The translations under genes and the position numbers were made by a program. From assembly GCA_946902875.1 (NCBI GenBank), contig OX336349.1:10129891-10193890 (forward strand): a DNA stretch of 64,000 nt, in the 5' to 3' direction. Origin of the DNA: Nematopogon swammerdamellus (taxonomy: Eukaryota > Arthropoda > Insecta > Lepidoptera > Adelidae). The notes under the pieces are model-generated. The model was not told where the DNA came from. It saw only the letters and a program-made list of their open reading frames with translations, and did not search any database. Below are positions 22,316 to 34,489 of the stretch, piece by piece (the first letter of the stretch is position 1; every line of letters starts with the position of its first letter).

Positions 22316-23840
22316 TAAATTGTGAAATGTGTGGTCGGGTGGAGCCAGTGACATGGTCGCTGTGTGTACCAGAGCGCCAATATAAAATTAAGATAATAAT
22401 TATGCTTCCATTGGTTAAAAAATAAATAGTTTTAAAGTATACTGTCACTAGTAGGACGTTTAGGATTGAAAAGCTGTAGTTGAATTATGAATTATTGTAG
22501 AAATTATCTGCGTTCAGCATAAGTCCGCCCGCAGAAAAGTGTTCAATATTACTTGGCTCCCAAAATTGCACCTAATTGTTAGCCATTCAAGTGACAATTT
22601 ATATCGTAAAAATTTTTTATTCAATAATTTTTTTTAGGATTTTGATCTTAAGTTTCATTTGAATTGTTACTATTGTAGTATTTAAGTCTTTTATACATAT
22701 ATTGTAAATGATAAAATAATAAGACGAAGGTCTACTTTTGCTTGGATGGAAATAGAATAAAATACGATCTAATACAATATTTTGACTTGTCTAAGTGTAC
22801 TAATGCACCAAAATAGACCAATAAACACATTTAATTGAACAGACTACCCTGTCAATTGTAAACATTTCCCTCCAAGGAGATTCGTCTTTCGCTCGATAGC
22901 TGGGTTGCTCGGTACCACGACTGGATTTACATAATCTCGAGCATAATCTCGATGCGGATCACGCGCATAATTCGACGTATTACAGTCGCCCGTAATCTAG
23001 TCGCTCATATAATTTGAATTTATCGATGCAGAGATTTCTGCGACACTACCTATTTAGAATTGTGGCAGCAGTTCAATTTAGAAGACTTGTAGGTGTTTGT
23101 TTAGGCTTTTACCGCTATTACACATTATGTTCATATTTTCGTTTATGCGGTAATTACCAAAGTAAGTCGTCTTTGGTAATTACCGCATAATCGAAAACAT
23201 TAACAAGTGCAGGTGTTTAAATTCAAATATTGCGATAGGGTTCCAACAAACCAAACTAATATTAAATTGTTGTCTTACCAAATTTTTAGTACGATGAATA
23301 TTTTTAAATTAACCTTTGAAAAAATGGAATCATAAAATGTTGGAAAGTGAATGACCTCTTTTCTTTCAAAGATAAATGTAATTATTTATAACAAGTAAAG
23401 AAACCTATATTAATAAATAACATAAGATATAAACCTATTATATTAAACTAACAAACAATCTTAAACTATCTTAAAAATAAATACTGTTTTCTTTTGTAAC
23501 CAGCGGAGACACAGATGCAGCCAATTTCAATCTCGAGGAGCCGAGAGCCACTTCGGCTCGTACCTATATATGTGGACTAAGTATATACATTTTAAATTTA
23601 ATAAAGTTAATTTTATCCTGCTATTTGAATGCGTTAACTTTTTCGAAGTTTGAAGCAGTTTTTAACTAAATTTACTTTAAACAATTCTAACAAATTCTTA
23701 TTGATTGTTTTTCAAATTTTTATTATTTTATTATTTATCTGTTTTCTTAATCGACTGCGCAAAGCAAAGAGGAGGGTAATGATTTTTTAGACAAAGAACT
23801 ATACAATATCCACTATGTATTTTATTTAGATACTTCAATA
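22316..23840. other. no gene recognised; hairpin at 23144-23189
   Basis: AT-rich. The only structure is an inverted repeat: TATGCGGTAATTACCAAAG (23144-23162) and its exact inverse at 23171-23189, with an 8-base loop and imperfect extension outward. Otherwise nothing is supported. Confidence 0.6.
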
Positions 23841-24107
23841 CTTTGAAATTTTACTTTCAAGTCCAACCACACGCAAGGTGTGCAGTAAATAACGCTCAGA
23901 GCAGTCGAGACTGCGCGGCGGCGTATCGACAACCACCACTCCATTACACCCACATCACAGTGGAATTACTCGCGCTGGAGTTACGACGTAAATCTGAAAT
24001 CTTCTCGACCTCTAGTTATAGTACAGGTCAACATTACTACGCGCCTACGCGTTTTTGCTTTATAATAATTATATATATATATATATTTCTCGAAAGTATA
24101 TTTAAAA

Positions 24108-24290
24108 TGTATAATGCCATGTATAATTTGGCACAAAAAATAGCAAACAATAAACAAAAAGACAAAGTATTGTATAATGGAACTCGCACGCTTGCTGGCC
24201 CTAGAAGTCCATCAAACTATCATACACAGCCACAGCAGTCGTCAGTACCTGGCACGCGAGGTGTCATGTCAGCGACACCATTACATTAAC
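24108..24290 (+). CDS. possible first coding exon of a host gene, unrecognised
   Basis: From the ATG at 24108 the frame reads MYNAMYNLAQKIANNKQKDK and on through a Pro/Ser/Gln-rich segment, stopping at 24289. A GC-richer stretch with CAGAGCAGTCGAGACTGCGC lies at 23893-23935, and an AT run just precedes the ATG, which could be a 5' UTR. CGAG|GTGTCA near 24260 is a weak splice donor candidate. I do not recognise the protein. Chance is a real alternative. Confidence 0.25.
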
Positions 24291-25039
24291 TTTCAAAGAG
24301 ATGATGCAATGGTTTTTTTATTTTCGAACAAAGAACATTAATAATTATAATACCTTAGATACCGTAAATTTTACATTTCCAAATTATTGTTATGATGTTT
24401 GTCCATATTAATAAACAATACTTGCACAAATTACATGTTCATAATCATATAGATTTAAGAGACTAATTTTAATTTAAATGCGATAGTTACTCGTGGTTAC
24501 GCGCACTTATTATATTACTCAAAAATAATACAACATAATCATAAACATTTCCACCTTCTGTAACTTCTGCTTTCGTAAGCTTTGCGCTGTCATGTAAGCG
24601 CCATGTTATGAGTTATATTAGGGACCTCACAGGTGAGGTCAGAACGGGTCAAACGTTTGGGCCCGCGTGCGATTAAACGCTTCTGGGGAAACACGCGTGT
24701 GGCGGAAAATTAGGTTAGGCCCAGATTAATTTGATATTAGACCAACTCCTAAAGGAGATCTCGGGGGACTCTGAATTCCTTTGATCGCTGAACTAGTTTC
24801 GCATCGTTGAATTTCGTTTTCAATTGGGCCTGCCACTGCTGTCACTAACAAACGGAGACTACTGCATGTAATGGTTCCTTACGAATGCATTTTTTTATAT
24901 TATTAGGGAATCAATTAGTGAACTTTATTTACTTAATTAGGTTTATCGTTGAGGTTCGGCTAATAAGAACAACATTTTACTATTCAGGAGAAACAAATTC
25001 ATTCATTACGAAAAAAACTTTAAAAAATTGATTTCTATT
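24291..25039. other. no feature recognised
   Basis: Intergenic sequence. GGACCTCACAGGTGAGGTC near 24632 is a short palindrome. Confidence 0.4.
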
Positions 25040-25670
25040 AGAACATACATACATACACACCACACGCCGTATCCCGACAATCGGGGTAAGCAGAGTAGTC
25101 GGTGTTGTGCTGCAAGTATTCTGGTAACTTACAGCACAAGCCACCACGTTTAGCAAAGTATTCGGACAAGATAACTCAAATCAGGCAGCAAGTAAGGCCT
25201 GCTGCAAGACTCGGTGGAAACACAGTGCCAAGGTGAGAGGTGGCTAGCCTGTCGCCCTTATGCACGGCATCTTGTCCTATTAACACTATGAACACTAGTG
25301 TTTATTTTTCAAATCAACGATTACACATAGTCTAATTTGATTCGCGAGAAGATCCGGAACCGAAGATGTTCCTCTTCTTAAGCCTGCGACCCGTACGTTT
25401 CCTCACAAATTGTTCTCCTGTTATATCCTACTCTTATCCCTTACCCTATCCACGTTACAGAAAGCCATTTGGCAGCCATTAACGTGCGAGCATTAAAACA
25501 AATCGTATAAATCTCCACTTGGCGTGTGGGCGGAGATCCTCTTCGGTCAACGACCTCTTGGCGAAGTACGGAGAGGATTCATATCAAAGTTTCTTAGTCT
25601 ACTAGCAGAGAGGCAAATAATATAGCAGCCAGTGGGCCGATACGGGCTGATGATGATGATGATGAGGAAA
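25040..25670 (+). mobile_element. 3' end of a non-LTR retrotransposon with TGATGA tail
   Basis: It begins with the same block as 12708 (CACACGCCGTATCCCGACAA) and continues through CTTATGCACGGCATCTTGTC, CCTGCGACCCGTACGTTTCC and CAACGACCTCTTGGCGAAGT. It ends GGGCCGATACGGGCTGATGATGATGATGATGA. The trinucleotide tail is the classic 3' terminus of CR1/L2-like elements. No protein-coding part remains. Confidence 0.75.
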
Positions 25671-25699
25671 ATTATTAAAATATGTTTAATATAGAATTT

Positions 25700-25798
25700 C
25701 AGCAAATAGGCCTAGCCATTCAAAGGGGCAACGCAGCCAGCGTATTGGGTACTGTGGCGGAGTCGGAGGAATTGGACGAAGTTTTTTACTTACAGTAA
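25700..25798 (+). pseudogene. C-terminal tail of a reverse transcriptase polyprotein, copy 1
   Basis: 32 codons, QQIGLAIQRGNAASVLGTV then EELDEVFYLQ and a stop. LAIQRGNAAS-LGT is shared with the minus-strand copy at 32314-32889 and in diverged form at 31885-31990. The upstream part is absent. Confidence 0.75.
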
Positions 25799-26160
25799 TC
25801 TTGAATGTTAGTATTTAGTTTTTCTTTATTTATTTATTAGGTTAATTTTATCAATGTTATACATATGTTAGTTAGGTTTTAATTATTTAGTTATTAGTAA
25901 AATTATAGTATAGTTTATAGTTTGAAGGAAGGTTATAGTTGAAGGAAAAAAAAATACCAAAAAAAAGAATTTTGGATGATTTGCGGCAGTTGTGTTAATT
26001 TAATGGTGGAGTCATTCAATCGACCCACCACGGATTCTCGATCGACATACCAACCGGTTCTGTAGGTCCTGTATTCACAGAACCGGAAAAGTGGGGAACG
26101 CACTCCCTGCCCATCTATTTCCTCCCAAGTACAGCCCGGGGTTTTTCAAAAGGGGCGTGA
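25799..26160 (+). mobile_element. probable 3' untranslated part of the same element
   Basis: AT-rich run after the stop, then CCACCACGGATTCTCGATCG and CCGGAAAAGTGGGGAACGCA. No coding. The boundary with the next repeat is uncertain. Confidence 0.35.
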
Positions 26161-26255
26161 AAATGCATCCCCGCGCATCACAGAGTGTCCATGGGCATCG
26201 TTAGACACCTACGTGTAGAAAAGATGCCACATGTGGCGCTATCCATAAAAAAAAA
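26161..26255 (-). repeat. dispersed CGCGACATGTGGCGC repeat, copy 4, minus strand
   Basis: Inverse of the 15725 family: ATGCATCCCCGCGCATCACA, TGTCCATGGGCATCG, TTAGACACCTACG, CCACATGTGGCGC, followed by an A-run. Confidence 0.75.
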
Positions 26256-26339
26256 AAGAAAAAAGAGTAGAGTAATAGTAGTAGTATTAGAGGCTACAAG
26301 ACACGAAGAGAAGGAAGCTCCTCTAGTGTTCCATGTTTT

Positions 26340-26650
26340 GAATTTTTTTATTTTTAACCGACTTCAAAAAAAGGAGGAGGTTATCAATTCGACTGTATTT
26401 TATTTTTTTATTTTTTATGTTTGTCCCCTCCGAACTTTCGACTGGGTGAACCGATTTTGAATTTTTTTTTTATATGAAAGCTGGTGCTTCCCTTGTGGTC
26501 CCATTTTAATTTGGTCAAGATCGGATTAGAAAGTGAGGCGGATTCCGCCGAGTACATTAATAGCAAAAAAATACTAAAAAAAACTGTGAAATAAAAAACT
26601 ATTTAAAAAATATAAAAACCGCCTTCAAAATGTATGAAATAAAAAAAAGC
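26340..26650 (+). repeat. lepidopteran CCGACTTCAAAAAAAGGAGG repeat
   Basis: TTAACCGACTTCAAAAAAAG, then ATCAATTCGACTG and CTGGGTGAACCGATTTTGA. It ends GGCGGATTCCGCCGAGTACA and arm sequence of the 12974 fold-back (AAAAACCGCCTTCAAAA). Confidence 0.65.
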
Positions 26651-26691
26651 CCCAGTTGCACTCCGGGAGTGCCGGCAGAAGTGAAAACTTT

Positions 26692-26955
26692 TTGTATTTC
26701 CGAAAATAATTCTTAGGTGGTTATAAAAAAAACTAAACACCCTAAAAAGTTTAAACACCGTAACATTGCCTAAAAAAGAAAACCAAAGAAAAAAAAAAAC
26801 AAAAAAAGTTTTGAGGGATTCGAACCCATGGTCAAAAAATACAATTCCTACACTCTTACCATTGAGCCACGAAATCACATAAACGACCAAACGAATATCG
26901 GATTCCCTTGATTCGCTTTCGGCTTTACTGTCACTGAGAGACGAACAGAATTGAT
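26692..26955 (-). repeat. tRNA-derived SINE, copy B, inserted in another repeat
   Basis: On the minus strand the A box is TGGCTCAATGGTAAGAG and the B box GGGTTCGAATCCC, the same body as 10085-10290. It interrupts the CAGTTGCACTCCGGGAG repeat that is continuous at 14000-14120. CAGAA on both sides (26687 and 26947) may be its target duplication. Confidence 0.75.
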
Positions 26956-27111
26956 CCCGAGCCACTCGTAACTTAACCCTTAATTAACTTAAGGTTACAT
27001 TTTAAATAATAAAAATAAATCTGTCGCTTTTCGAGATCTGACGCGAGTTTAACATTTTTTACCCACCTAAAAAAGTGCCAAGCGCCACTAAAGAAGTTTT
27101 CACTTCAAAAT

Positions 27112-27184
27112 ATCGAACCCTAGAGTTGAAGGCGGTGCTAAAGCAAGCAAGAATAACCGACCGCCTTCAACTCTAGGGTTCGAT
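27112..27184. repeat. short fold-back related to 12974-13344
   Basis: 25-base perfect arms at 27112-27136 and 27160-27184 (ATCGAACCCTAGAGTTGAAG...) enclose GCTAAAGCAAGCAAGAATAACCG. It is the inner part of the larger palindrome. Confidence 0.8.
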
Positions 27185-27219
27185 TTTTTTTATTTCATAC
27201 ATTTTTGAAGGCGGTTTTT

Positions 27220-27300
27220 ATATTTTTTTATATTGAAAGCGCGACATGTGGCTCCGAGCCACCCATAAGGTGTCTAACGACGTCCATGGATATAAGCTCC
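27220..27300 (+). repeat. dispersed ATTGAAAGCGCGACATGTGG repeat, copy 5
   Basis: GAGCCACCCATAAGGTGTC, TAACGACGTCCATGGATA; truncated at the right. Confidence 0.8.
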
Positions 27301-30190
27301 ATAAAGTATATTTTTAATCAGCTAAATTTTACATTATATTTAGGTAAATAGGTACGCAAAATAGCAAAGATATTTACATACGATTTTTATCAATATTAAT
27401 ATAGAAAAATTTAGCACTGTTTAGTATTTAGTATTGTTTTGTATTAATCTGTTTGGATTCAACGTAAACAACAACAATCAAGTAAAACTATCTAATGAAA
27501 TACTGAAACTAAAAAAAAACTTACAATTTTGAGCACATTCTCCAATATTTTTATTTTATATTACCCTTTCCTAACCCAATTTTATAACAAGATTTACATA
27601 ACAGATTAATATTCGCATTAATATAATACCGCAGTGCAGTAGAATAGTCCCATAGCTGTAACGCTTGTACTCGTAGATGCAAAACCCCTCAGCGTCGTAG
27701 TAAGTGACGCCCCATCCCGACAGTGGGCGTCGCCAGACGCCGATCTTGATGTACAGTAAGTGCCGCCCGAACATACTCCCGGCCGAAATATACGAGTCCC
27801 GTGCTCCAACATAACCTCTGCTGAAATAAACCAAATATTCTTTAAAGCATCTCGGGTCAAGTGCCCTGCCAAAACGAATAATTTATCGTTATTGGAAAAT
27901 GGTAAACACGAAAGTGGAAAACTTCAGAAGACTTAAAGAAATATTCGGTTCTAAATTTATTATCTAGAATATTTGAGCTGTTACTCCATCAGCGTCCTTG
28001 AAATTTGACTTTCATGTCGGCAAACTTGAACTTGAAAGATCAATAATTCAGCTTCAATCTTATTAACCACTATGCTATTTTTTTATGTTCTCTATGAGAA
28101 GGATTGAAAGGAGGTAGAATTAATATAACTTAGCAGAATAGACCAGCAATATTTTTTCTGAACCTTATTATCAATACTAATAACATATCTGTAAGAGATG
28201 GTCATGGAGTAAGTTACTTTGTTTTATGAGTATGAGATACTGTGTAGACTTTGTATATGATACTAAAACTAAATTGACGATTTTTAGAAATATTTTCTGT
28301 AAGTTCCTCCATAACTCTTAAACCGATCATCCGAATTCGATAAAACTTAGTACAAGCACATTTAAATATATGTAACACAGGATATGCTAAATACAATTCA
28401 GTTCTCATATCCGATCTCGAATTTTTCCACGCGCCGAAATAAAGGTACGGTAGCGGGCTTACTTACTTTCTTTTTAAATACGAACTTCACGGGCGGCCGC
28501 GGGCAAAAGGTAGTCTAAAATTATTATAATTTCTCTTGAAGTGATAATACATTTTATTTTATTATAATTTTAATTTATAATATAATGTGCTAAAATAGTT
28601 TATACACTTCATTCAGTAGAGCCGTTTCCGAGAAACCAATTTTGAATTCAAATCGTTTATTAACTTTCAAATTGTAATGAGACAATTAATTCAGTTGATA
28701 ATGCGCAAAATATTGAAAATTTTCATAAATTTAAACGAACTTTTTCTACACAGATGACGATTCTAACTATGAATGAAAGTAACTCCAAAATTCAATCTTT
28801 CGAACATTTTTATCTTTATTTGCATCGCAAAGAATATTTTTCTGAATATTTGCAAATAAATTTTCATGATCTACTAAATCAAAGTAATATCGCGCAATCT
28901 GAACGTTTATCTATTGGGTATCGAAGTGTGCAGTCTTACAGATCTTCTTTGTCTCAGATAACTTCGTTTTCTTACCCTTTGTCTCTATTTGGTTTATCTT
29001 TGCGATTATTCTGTTTGTTTTCCCTTTTATCACCGTGCACATTTTTCTGCGGTTCTCATCGCCGAGATTCACACACCTGTAGTTTTTTCGGCGATATTGT
29101 GTGTAATGTGAATTTCTATATTGTTTGTTGGGGTCGTGAAGATGACGGAATATTTGCATTCGTATTTGGAATCATCTCTATTATACATGTACCCTTTTTA
29201 TCTGGGATTCATGTTCTTAAATCCAACTGAGCCAATGTGGTTTGAACGTATTGTTTATTCCATAAGACGAATTTGTTGAAATATTTCCGAAGGCGGTGTA
29301 CGCCTTAACGTCTATATTGCCTTTTTTTTTTCTTAAATGCAAAAAAAACTATAGAGCTTCCTCTGTAAAATCTTTTGTAGCACATCATTACAGCAGGCTC
29401 TTCATTCGGTCAAAACAGGAAGACCGCCCTTGAACGTGGAACATATATTGTGAATGTAACAAAGACATTTCCTATGTGGTAAGAATATTCTTGAATTTGA
29501 GATTTAGTGACTTTGGCATCTGTCAGATGACATAATAAAATAATGAGCTAAAAACGAACAAAAAAGTAACTATGTCAGTATCTGGCGGGACCATCATCCA
29601 TGGGCAGGACACGCAGTGTACATACCCACAGATGGTCACTTATAAATTATAATATTACAATAAATAAATAACTTACTATCAGATTCAATAAGAAAGGAAG
29701 CCTAGTCCTAACTCTCTGAACTATCCTAATCTCAGTAAGACAAATACTGTACCGTGTTGTGTGCGTGTATGTGTGTTATGTACGGACTTACGTGTGCAAA
29801 ATAATGTTATAATATTTTATTTTAATAACATAACAAATTATAACAAATTGTATTATATAAAAAACACAAATAACTTTTTATTTCATAAAAACTGTGACCA
29901 TTGAATCATCAAGAAAATATCCTATTCAAAATAACCAAATAAAGTCTGCAGAGTGTTTGCCTTCCAAGCGAGGTTTATAATTAACGATGAAAAAGAAAAA
30001 TGAACTTGTTAGAGGAAAAAATAAGACCACGAAGAAAATAATAATAATGGGAAAATCTGCACCCCGCCCGCCGCGGTGGTTATACCCCATTTCCTGCCCC
30101 GCCCTGTGCGCTTCCTCACCCCCGCACCATACTTTGATGAGTACGAATTTATCTCCTTAAAAACCTTAACACAAACGTAAAACAACGTAA
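27301..30190. other. no gene recognised
   Basis: About 2.9 kb of AT-rich sequence. The longest frame, 28754-29230 (+, 158 codons), has Phe/Ser/Leu-rich low-complexity composition and no motif. The overlapping minus frame 28911-29159 is Lys/Asn-rich and equally plausible as noise. 28485-28515 carries the CGGCCGCGGGCAAAAGGTAG terminus seen at 22290. Confidence 0.4.
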
Positions 30191-30194
30191 CACA

Positions 30195-30365
30195 AAACAA
30201 TGTTTAAACGCGCTGGCAGCTAATTCAGAGTTCCTGGTTCGATTACTGGTCGGGGTGGTACGTTTCCCTTAATTTTTGGCTTTGCTTCAATCTGCCTGCC
30301 ATTCATCCTATCTCTGCAACAGCGGCGACTCCTTTCAGTTGGCGAGGTTGGCGCCACCAAACCAA
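30195..30365 (+). repeat. tRNA-like SINE, second family
   Basis: ACGCGCTGGCAGCTAATTCA then a B box-like CTGGTTCGATTACTGGTCGG, followed by a body ending CGAGGTTGGCGCCACCAAAC. The head matches the inverse of 50105-50165. Confidence 0.65.
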
Positions 30366-30639
30366 ATAAAATGAATGACACCATTACTACAGAAGTATCA
30401 AGCTAAAATAAATGTGAAAAAATATCGGAGTTATATTATTTATATCATATAACCCACGATTAATAAGATAAAACGTCAATCCCGTACCCGTTACATAATT
30501 TGAAATTTCGCGCGCGTCAAACGCGGGCGACGACGACGAACGACGACACATCAAGGCATTAATTGGCCGGTTGGCTACATTTTGAAGCGCCATCGTATTC
30601 CATACAAGGCGGAAGCGGCCGAATGTCCCCCCGTCCCGC

Positions 30640-31039
30640 GCGGACCCGCTGCTCAGCCTTTCGAGTTGGCGCAGCGGGGAGTGCATTTAGTGACGCGGTA
30701 GCGAGTGAGTAGAGCGACTAGCGAGCGCGCTAGGTGTGTGTGTTGCGTGTGTGGGTGTGTGGTGTGCGTGCTGCGACCACACGACGAGTATTCATTCTTG
30801 TGTGTGCTGTGCGACGTGCGATGCGATGCGACTAGCGAGCTAGGCTAGGTGTGTTGTGTGCGCGTGTGTGTGCGCATTGGGCTCGCGAGTTGATAGCTGC
30901 ATATATTCCGTTATGTAGGTATGGACTTTGTATGGATGAATCCTGTGCAGTGTTGTTAAATTAAAGTGATTTATTGGTAATTATAATGGCAAACTCCTAC
31001 CGAGCTATCTACGGAGCACTCAAGGACAAGAGAGACTCA
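30640..31039 (+). promoter_or_regulatory. possible host promoter and first exon
   Basis: A GC- and CG-rich block at 30500-30720 leads into a GT-rich leader. An ATG at 30986 starts MANSYRAIYGALKDKRDS, and a GTAATT splice-donor-like site at 31040 gives a phase-0 exon end. The combination resembles an insect 5' exon, but downstream exons are not visible, so this is inference. Confidence 0.25.
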
Positions 31040-31884
31040 GTAATTTGGCACTCTTATCTGCGGAAAAGGAGTTGCTAACAAAATTGAGGAAGAAAGAATA
31101 TTTTCACGATCGATCGAGTCATCGAAAATTTCTTGTCTATGAAACGAAGAGTGGACTTCATGTACAAATAAAATGTAACAATTCAAGCTTGTGTATGCCT
31201 GTCTCGTCGTCGTCGTGCCAAGGAGACGTCGCTGTTGTCGGCTGCAACTCGACTGTTTTGACACAACCAGTAGGTACCTATCTACCACAGAGCACGAAGC
31301 GCGCGGGGGGTATTCCGTGCTCTGTGCTATCTACAGACAAATAAATAAATCGTAAGTGAGAAAAACAAATCATTTAAACGAAATATTATAAACTATCTAT
31401 ATCGTAATCGTCTTTCAGTTTTTGAACTCATTGTGGTAGAAATAAATTAACGCGTAGGTACCTAAGTTATGAAATTATGAAAAAAAAATCCTTAGCCAGA
31501 GCCAACCCAATATTCAGGACCAGGAGTCGCCGCTGCTCTGCAACATTCGTCTCAGCACCCTTTTAATGTTGATGTTGGGCCTTTGAGAACCAGGAGGTCT
31601 TCAAACATCGTCGTGCCAATAGGCTAGACAGCCCGGCAACAGTCCGCAAATCTGCTGGTATGGCATCCCACTAAGCGTGGTTTCGCGATGAGAGGTGAAT
31701 TTAGCTCTGTCTTTCAAAGGGGCAGTCCCTTTGAAAAAAAATCTAAAATCATAAACTAAAACTTGAAAATTATTTCAAAATATGATAACTAAAATCGTTT
31801 AATGAAGAGTAACATAATTGCATTCGTTGTTTATTAGGTAGTATTTTACCTACTACACAAAAAACAAATAATATATAAACCAAC
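31040..31884. other. no gene recognised
   Basis: Includes the frame 31045-31344 (+, 99 codons), Ser-rich, without motif, and unremarkable sequence to 31884. Confidence 0.35.
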
Positions 31885-31990
31885 ATATTTATCCATCATG
31901 GGGATCGACGGAATGGTCCCCATGACGGATGCTGCGTTCCTCCTCAATGCTAATGCCATCCAACGGAGTACGTCCCTAAATGCTTGAAGT
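31885..31990 (-). pseudogene. C-terminal tail of the same reverse transcriptase family, copy 2
   Basis: The minus-strand reading FRDVLRWMALALRRNAASVM followed by GTIP is a diverged form of the LAIQRGNAASVLGT terminus at 25700 and 32314. Only the last 35 codons or so remain. Confidence 0.6.
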
Positions 31991-32313
31991 ACGTCCCGGC
32001 ACGAGACGCGACGATGGTTCCCGATCCCGAATGCCTCAATAAGCTGTTTCCTACTAAAATAGTGAATTATTTAATAATTTCTAGCTCTACGGCACGTCAT
32101 CTTTCCTCCATATCTGAACTCAAATCATATATTAATATTGTATATGTTTATTTACACCCTTTTATATTAATTTTTTATTCGTTTATTTACACATTTTCTT
32201 TTTTATATCAATTTTACATATAAAATATATAATATCATATACCACTGAGCCACCAAATATTTATTTAATAAATAACAAAAAAGTAATACTAATAACTAAA
32301 GAAATAAACCTAC

Positions 32314-32889
32314 CTAACAAACATTAAAATAACTATCAAAAGGGGCATTTTCAAATGTTCCTAGAACACTTGCTGCATTACCCCGCTGGATGGCAAGGCT
32401 TACCCTTTGAATGAAGTAGGCCCTTGATTGCGGGACGCCAGTAGCGTCCACCAGCAGAGGCCCAAGCCTCTTCAAGAAGCTTTTGGCTTCACTGCTCCAC
32501 GGACCGAGGGTTTCAACCGCAAACGCAACAAATTCGAAATCTTGAATAATATTTGAATATTTGTTGCGTTTGAGGGTCTCCGCTCCGGCCGCGGCCGCGC
32601 CAGCCGCTCTTGAAGAGGCCCGAACGTGACTTGGAGCCAATGTGTCGACACAAGTGGCGTCCCACATCAATGACCTACCCTTAGCCCATGGCACCAGGGT
32701 GATACCATCGGGCCTCTTGCCATCCAGCCGGGAATAACCGCAAGGTTCTAGGATGCACGGTATGTTTGCTGTCAGAAGCGTGGACTTTATAATAAAATTT
32801 AAATTTTGATGCCTGGAGTTTCTACCTGCACTTTTGATACATGATAGTCCGTGGTGGCCATATATGTCGACTGGTGACCCACATATCAT
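32314..32889 (-). pseudogene. C-terminal domain of a reverse transcriptase polyprotein, copy 3
   Basis: 191 codons open on the minus strand. It starts with a Cys/His cluster (CGSPVDIYGHHGLSC, a zinc-binding pattern), then SRLDGKRPDG and LMWDATCVDTLAPSHV. The order RPDG...WDATCVD matches a PD-(D/E)XK-like nuclease core that I associate with the C-terminus of some animal reverse transcriptase ORFs. It ends with LAIQRGNAASVLGT. Upstream there is an immediate stop and AT-rich sequence, so the reverse transcriptase itself is missing: a 5'-truncated retrotransposon. Nuclease activity is inference. Confidence 0.75.
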
Positions 32890-32936
32890 ATTATATCTTA
32901 TTGAATATTTATGCTTTCGAAATAATTATAAATTGT

Positions 32937-32966
32937 TACCCAAAGAGTTTGTATTACGTCGCTGCG
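32937..32966 (+). repeat. single arm of the CAAAGAGTTTGTATTACG hairpin repeat
   Basis: CAAAGAGTTTGTATTACGTC continuing GCTGCGCTCC is identical to the left arm and loop of the hairpin at 61708-61757. The second arm is absent here. Confidence 0.7.
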
Positions 32967-34489
32967 CTCCCTCTTTGTTGTTACCAAAGAAACAGGTAGA
33001 GTAAAGCGCCAACTTCACTCCGTTAAAGTGGAACGTTGTGACGTAGCGGCAGGAAAGTTCTCGTTTCGATAAAACTTTTTGACAACATTACGACTGGCGA
33101 TTGCAGTTGCAATATTGAGTTTGAGCTTCGACGTGAAGAAATGAAGAATGTGCCAGCTACATTCTTATCTTTTCTAAAAAAAAAAAATTACAAAATAACT
33201 TTACACTTTCAAGAAAATATACTTTCTGAAAGAGCAAGGGTTATAGATCGAACAAGGTTTTCGAATCTAAATGAGAAAGTAAAACGGAAAATTTCTGAAA
33301 ACATATACAAGAACAAAAACAAAAAACGGAGTTTGTTAGTACCTAACAACAACGCAAAATTTACGTAAATCTTGCGCTAACGCTAGAACACCTGTGTCAA
33401 CGCAGGGTTCTCTTAGCAACCAACTGATGTCAAAAAACAGAAAGTCGATATCATACATCATTTCCGTAGTTCTCGAATCTCAAATATCAGCGGTTCTATT
33501 CCTACGGTACGGCGGTGTCGCTGGCGAAAGGTGAACTCGCGCGAAACAGAATCTTCAAATATTATAAGAATTTGGAATAACTAGTAATCTACACCGTTAT
33601 CTTGGTTGGCCACATTTCGCGCATTGTGGAAAACAGAGAATACTATTAATATCAATCTTAATTTTGCCCTCAACTTCGCTAGCGGTACTATCGGGTTTGG
33701 ACTAAGACATCTGAAATGTCTTTAACATATTTGTATGCAGCCTAGTACATAAGATTAACTAAATGCGACATCTTCTACAACATTTCCATCCTTAAAGGAT
33801 ATAAGCCAGCGTGCGTTGGGTTTATTTATTATTCAGGCTTCGCTCAAAGTTTCATTCGCTGCTGAATCGCTTGGAGAAAATGTCGTGATAACGAAGCCGA
33901 GATAATAAAATTCTTTGTCAGATTTCATTGTAAAAAATGCACGTAATAGACATCTCATTTACCTTACATACAGACACCGGATGCATTTTATAATACATAG
34001 TAGGGAAGAGATGTTCGTCGACCATAGCGCAGGAATCCGACCAACTCGGTCGCTGGCCGAGCAATCTCGAAACTTTCCCCCGATATTGCAGCGGCGCGCG
34101 TAACCCTGTTAAAATTTGTGGCGAATTTATTGTGTTCGGTGATTTCAGAAGTTATTGAATCAGGGAGGCGATTTGACAGAGCCAAGTTCGCGGCACTGCC
34201 AGAACCGGAGCAATCTCGCCTTCAATTCAATTTGCTGTTTTGGTCTTACTTCTAGTGTGTGTGTTGTTTTCACTACCATTGCATACATAATACATATCAC
34301 AAAAAAGAAAATTTGGTTTAAAATAGTTAAATAACGGTGGTTATGGAAATTGGCACGTTTGGCTACATCACCCAATACATCATGTTCATGTTCACAAATT
34401 GTATATCTTCGATCACATATTCTAATGGTGTTTTGAATTGACTTTTATGCGGGGGGTCGCTGGGTTAAGTCTTGGTAGTGTTCCCTGGA
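32967..34489. other. no gene recognised
   Basis: No supported feature. The 75-codon Lys/Asn-rich frame at 33141-33368 (+) has no motif. Confidence 0.4.

Noticed and set aside
23843..24107. Upstream extension of the 24108 frame from 23843
   Set aside because: The first 88 codons cover promoter-like GC-rich sequence and an AT microsatellite (Ile/Tyr run), so the longer start is probably fortuitous.
28754..29230. 158-codon plus-strand frame
   Set aside because: Composition is low-complexity Phe/Ser/Leu, an 82-codon minus frame overlaps it, and no motif or conserved neighbour supports it.
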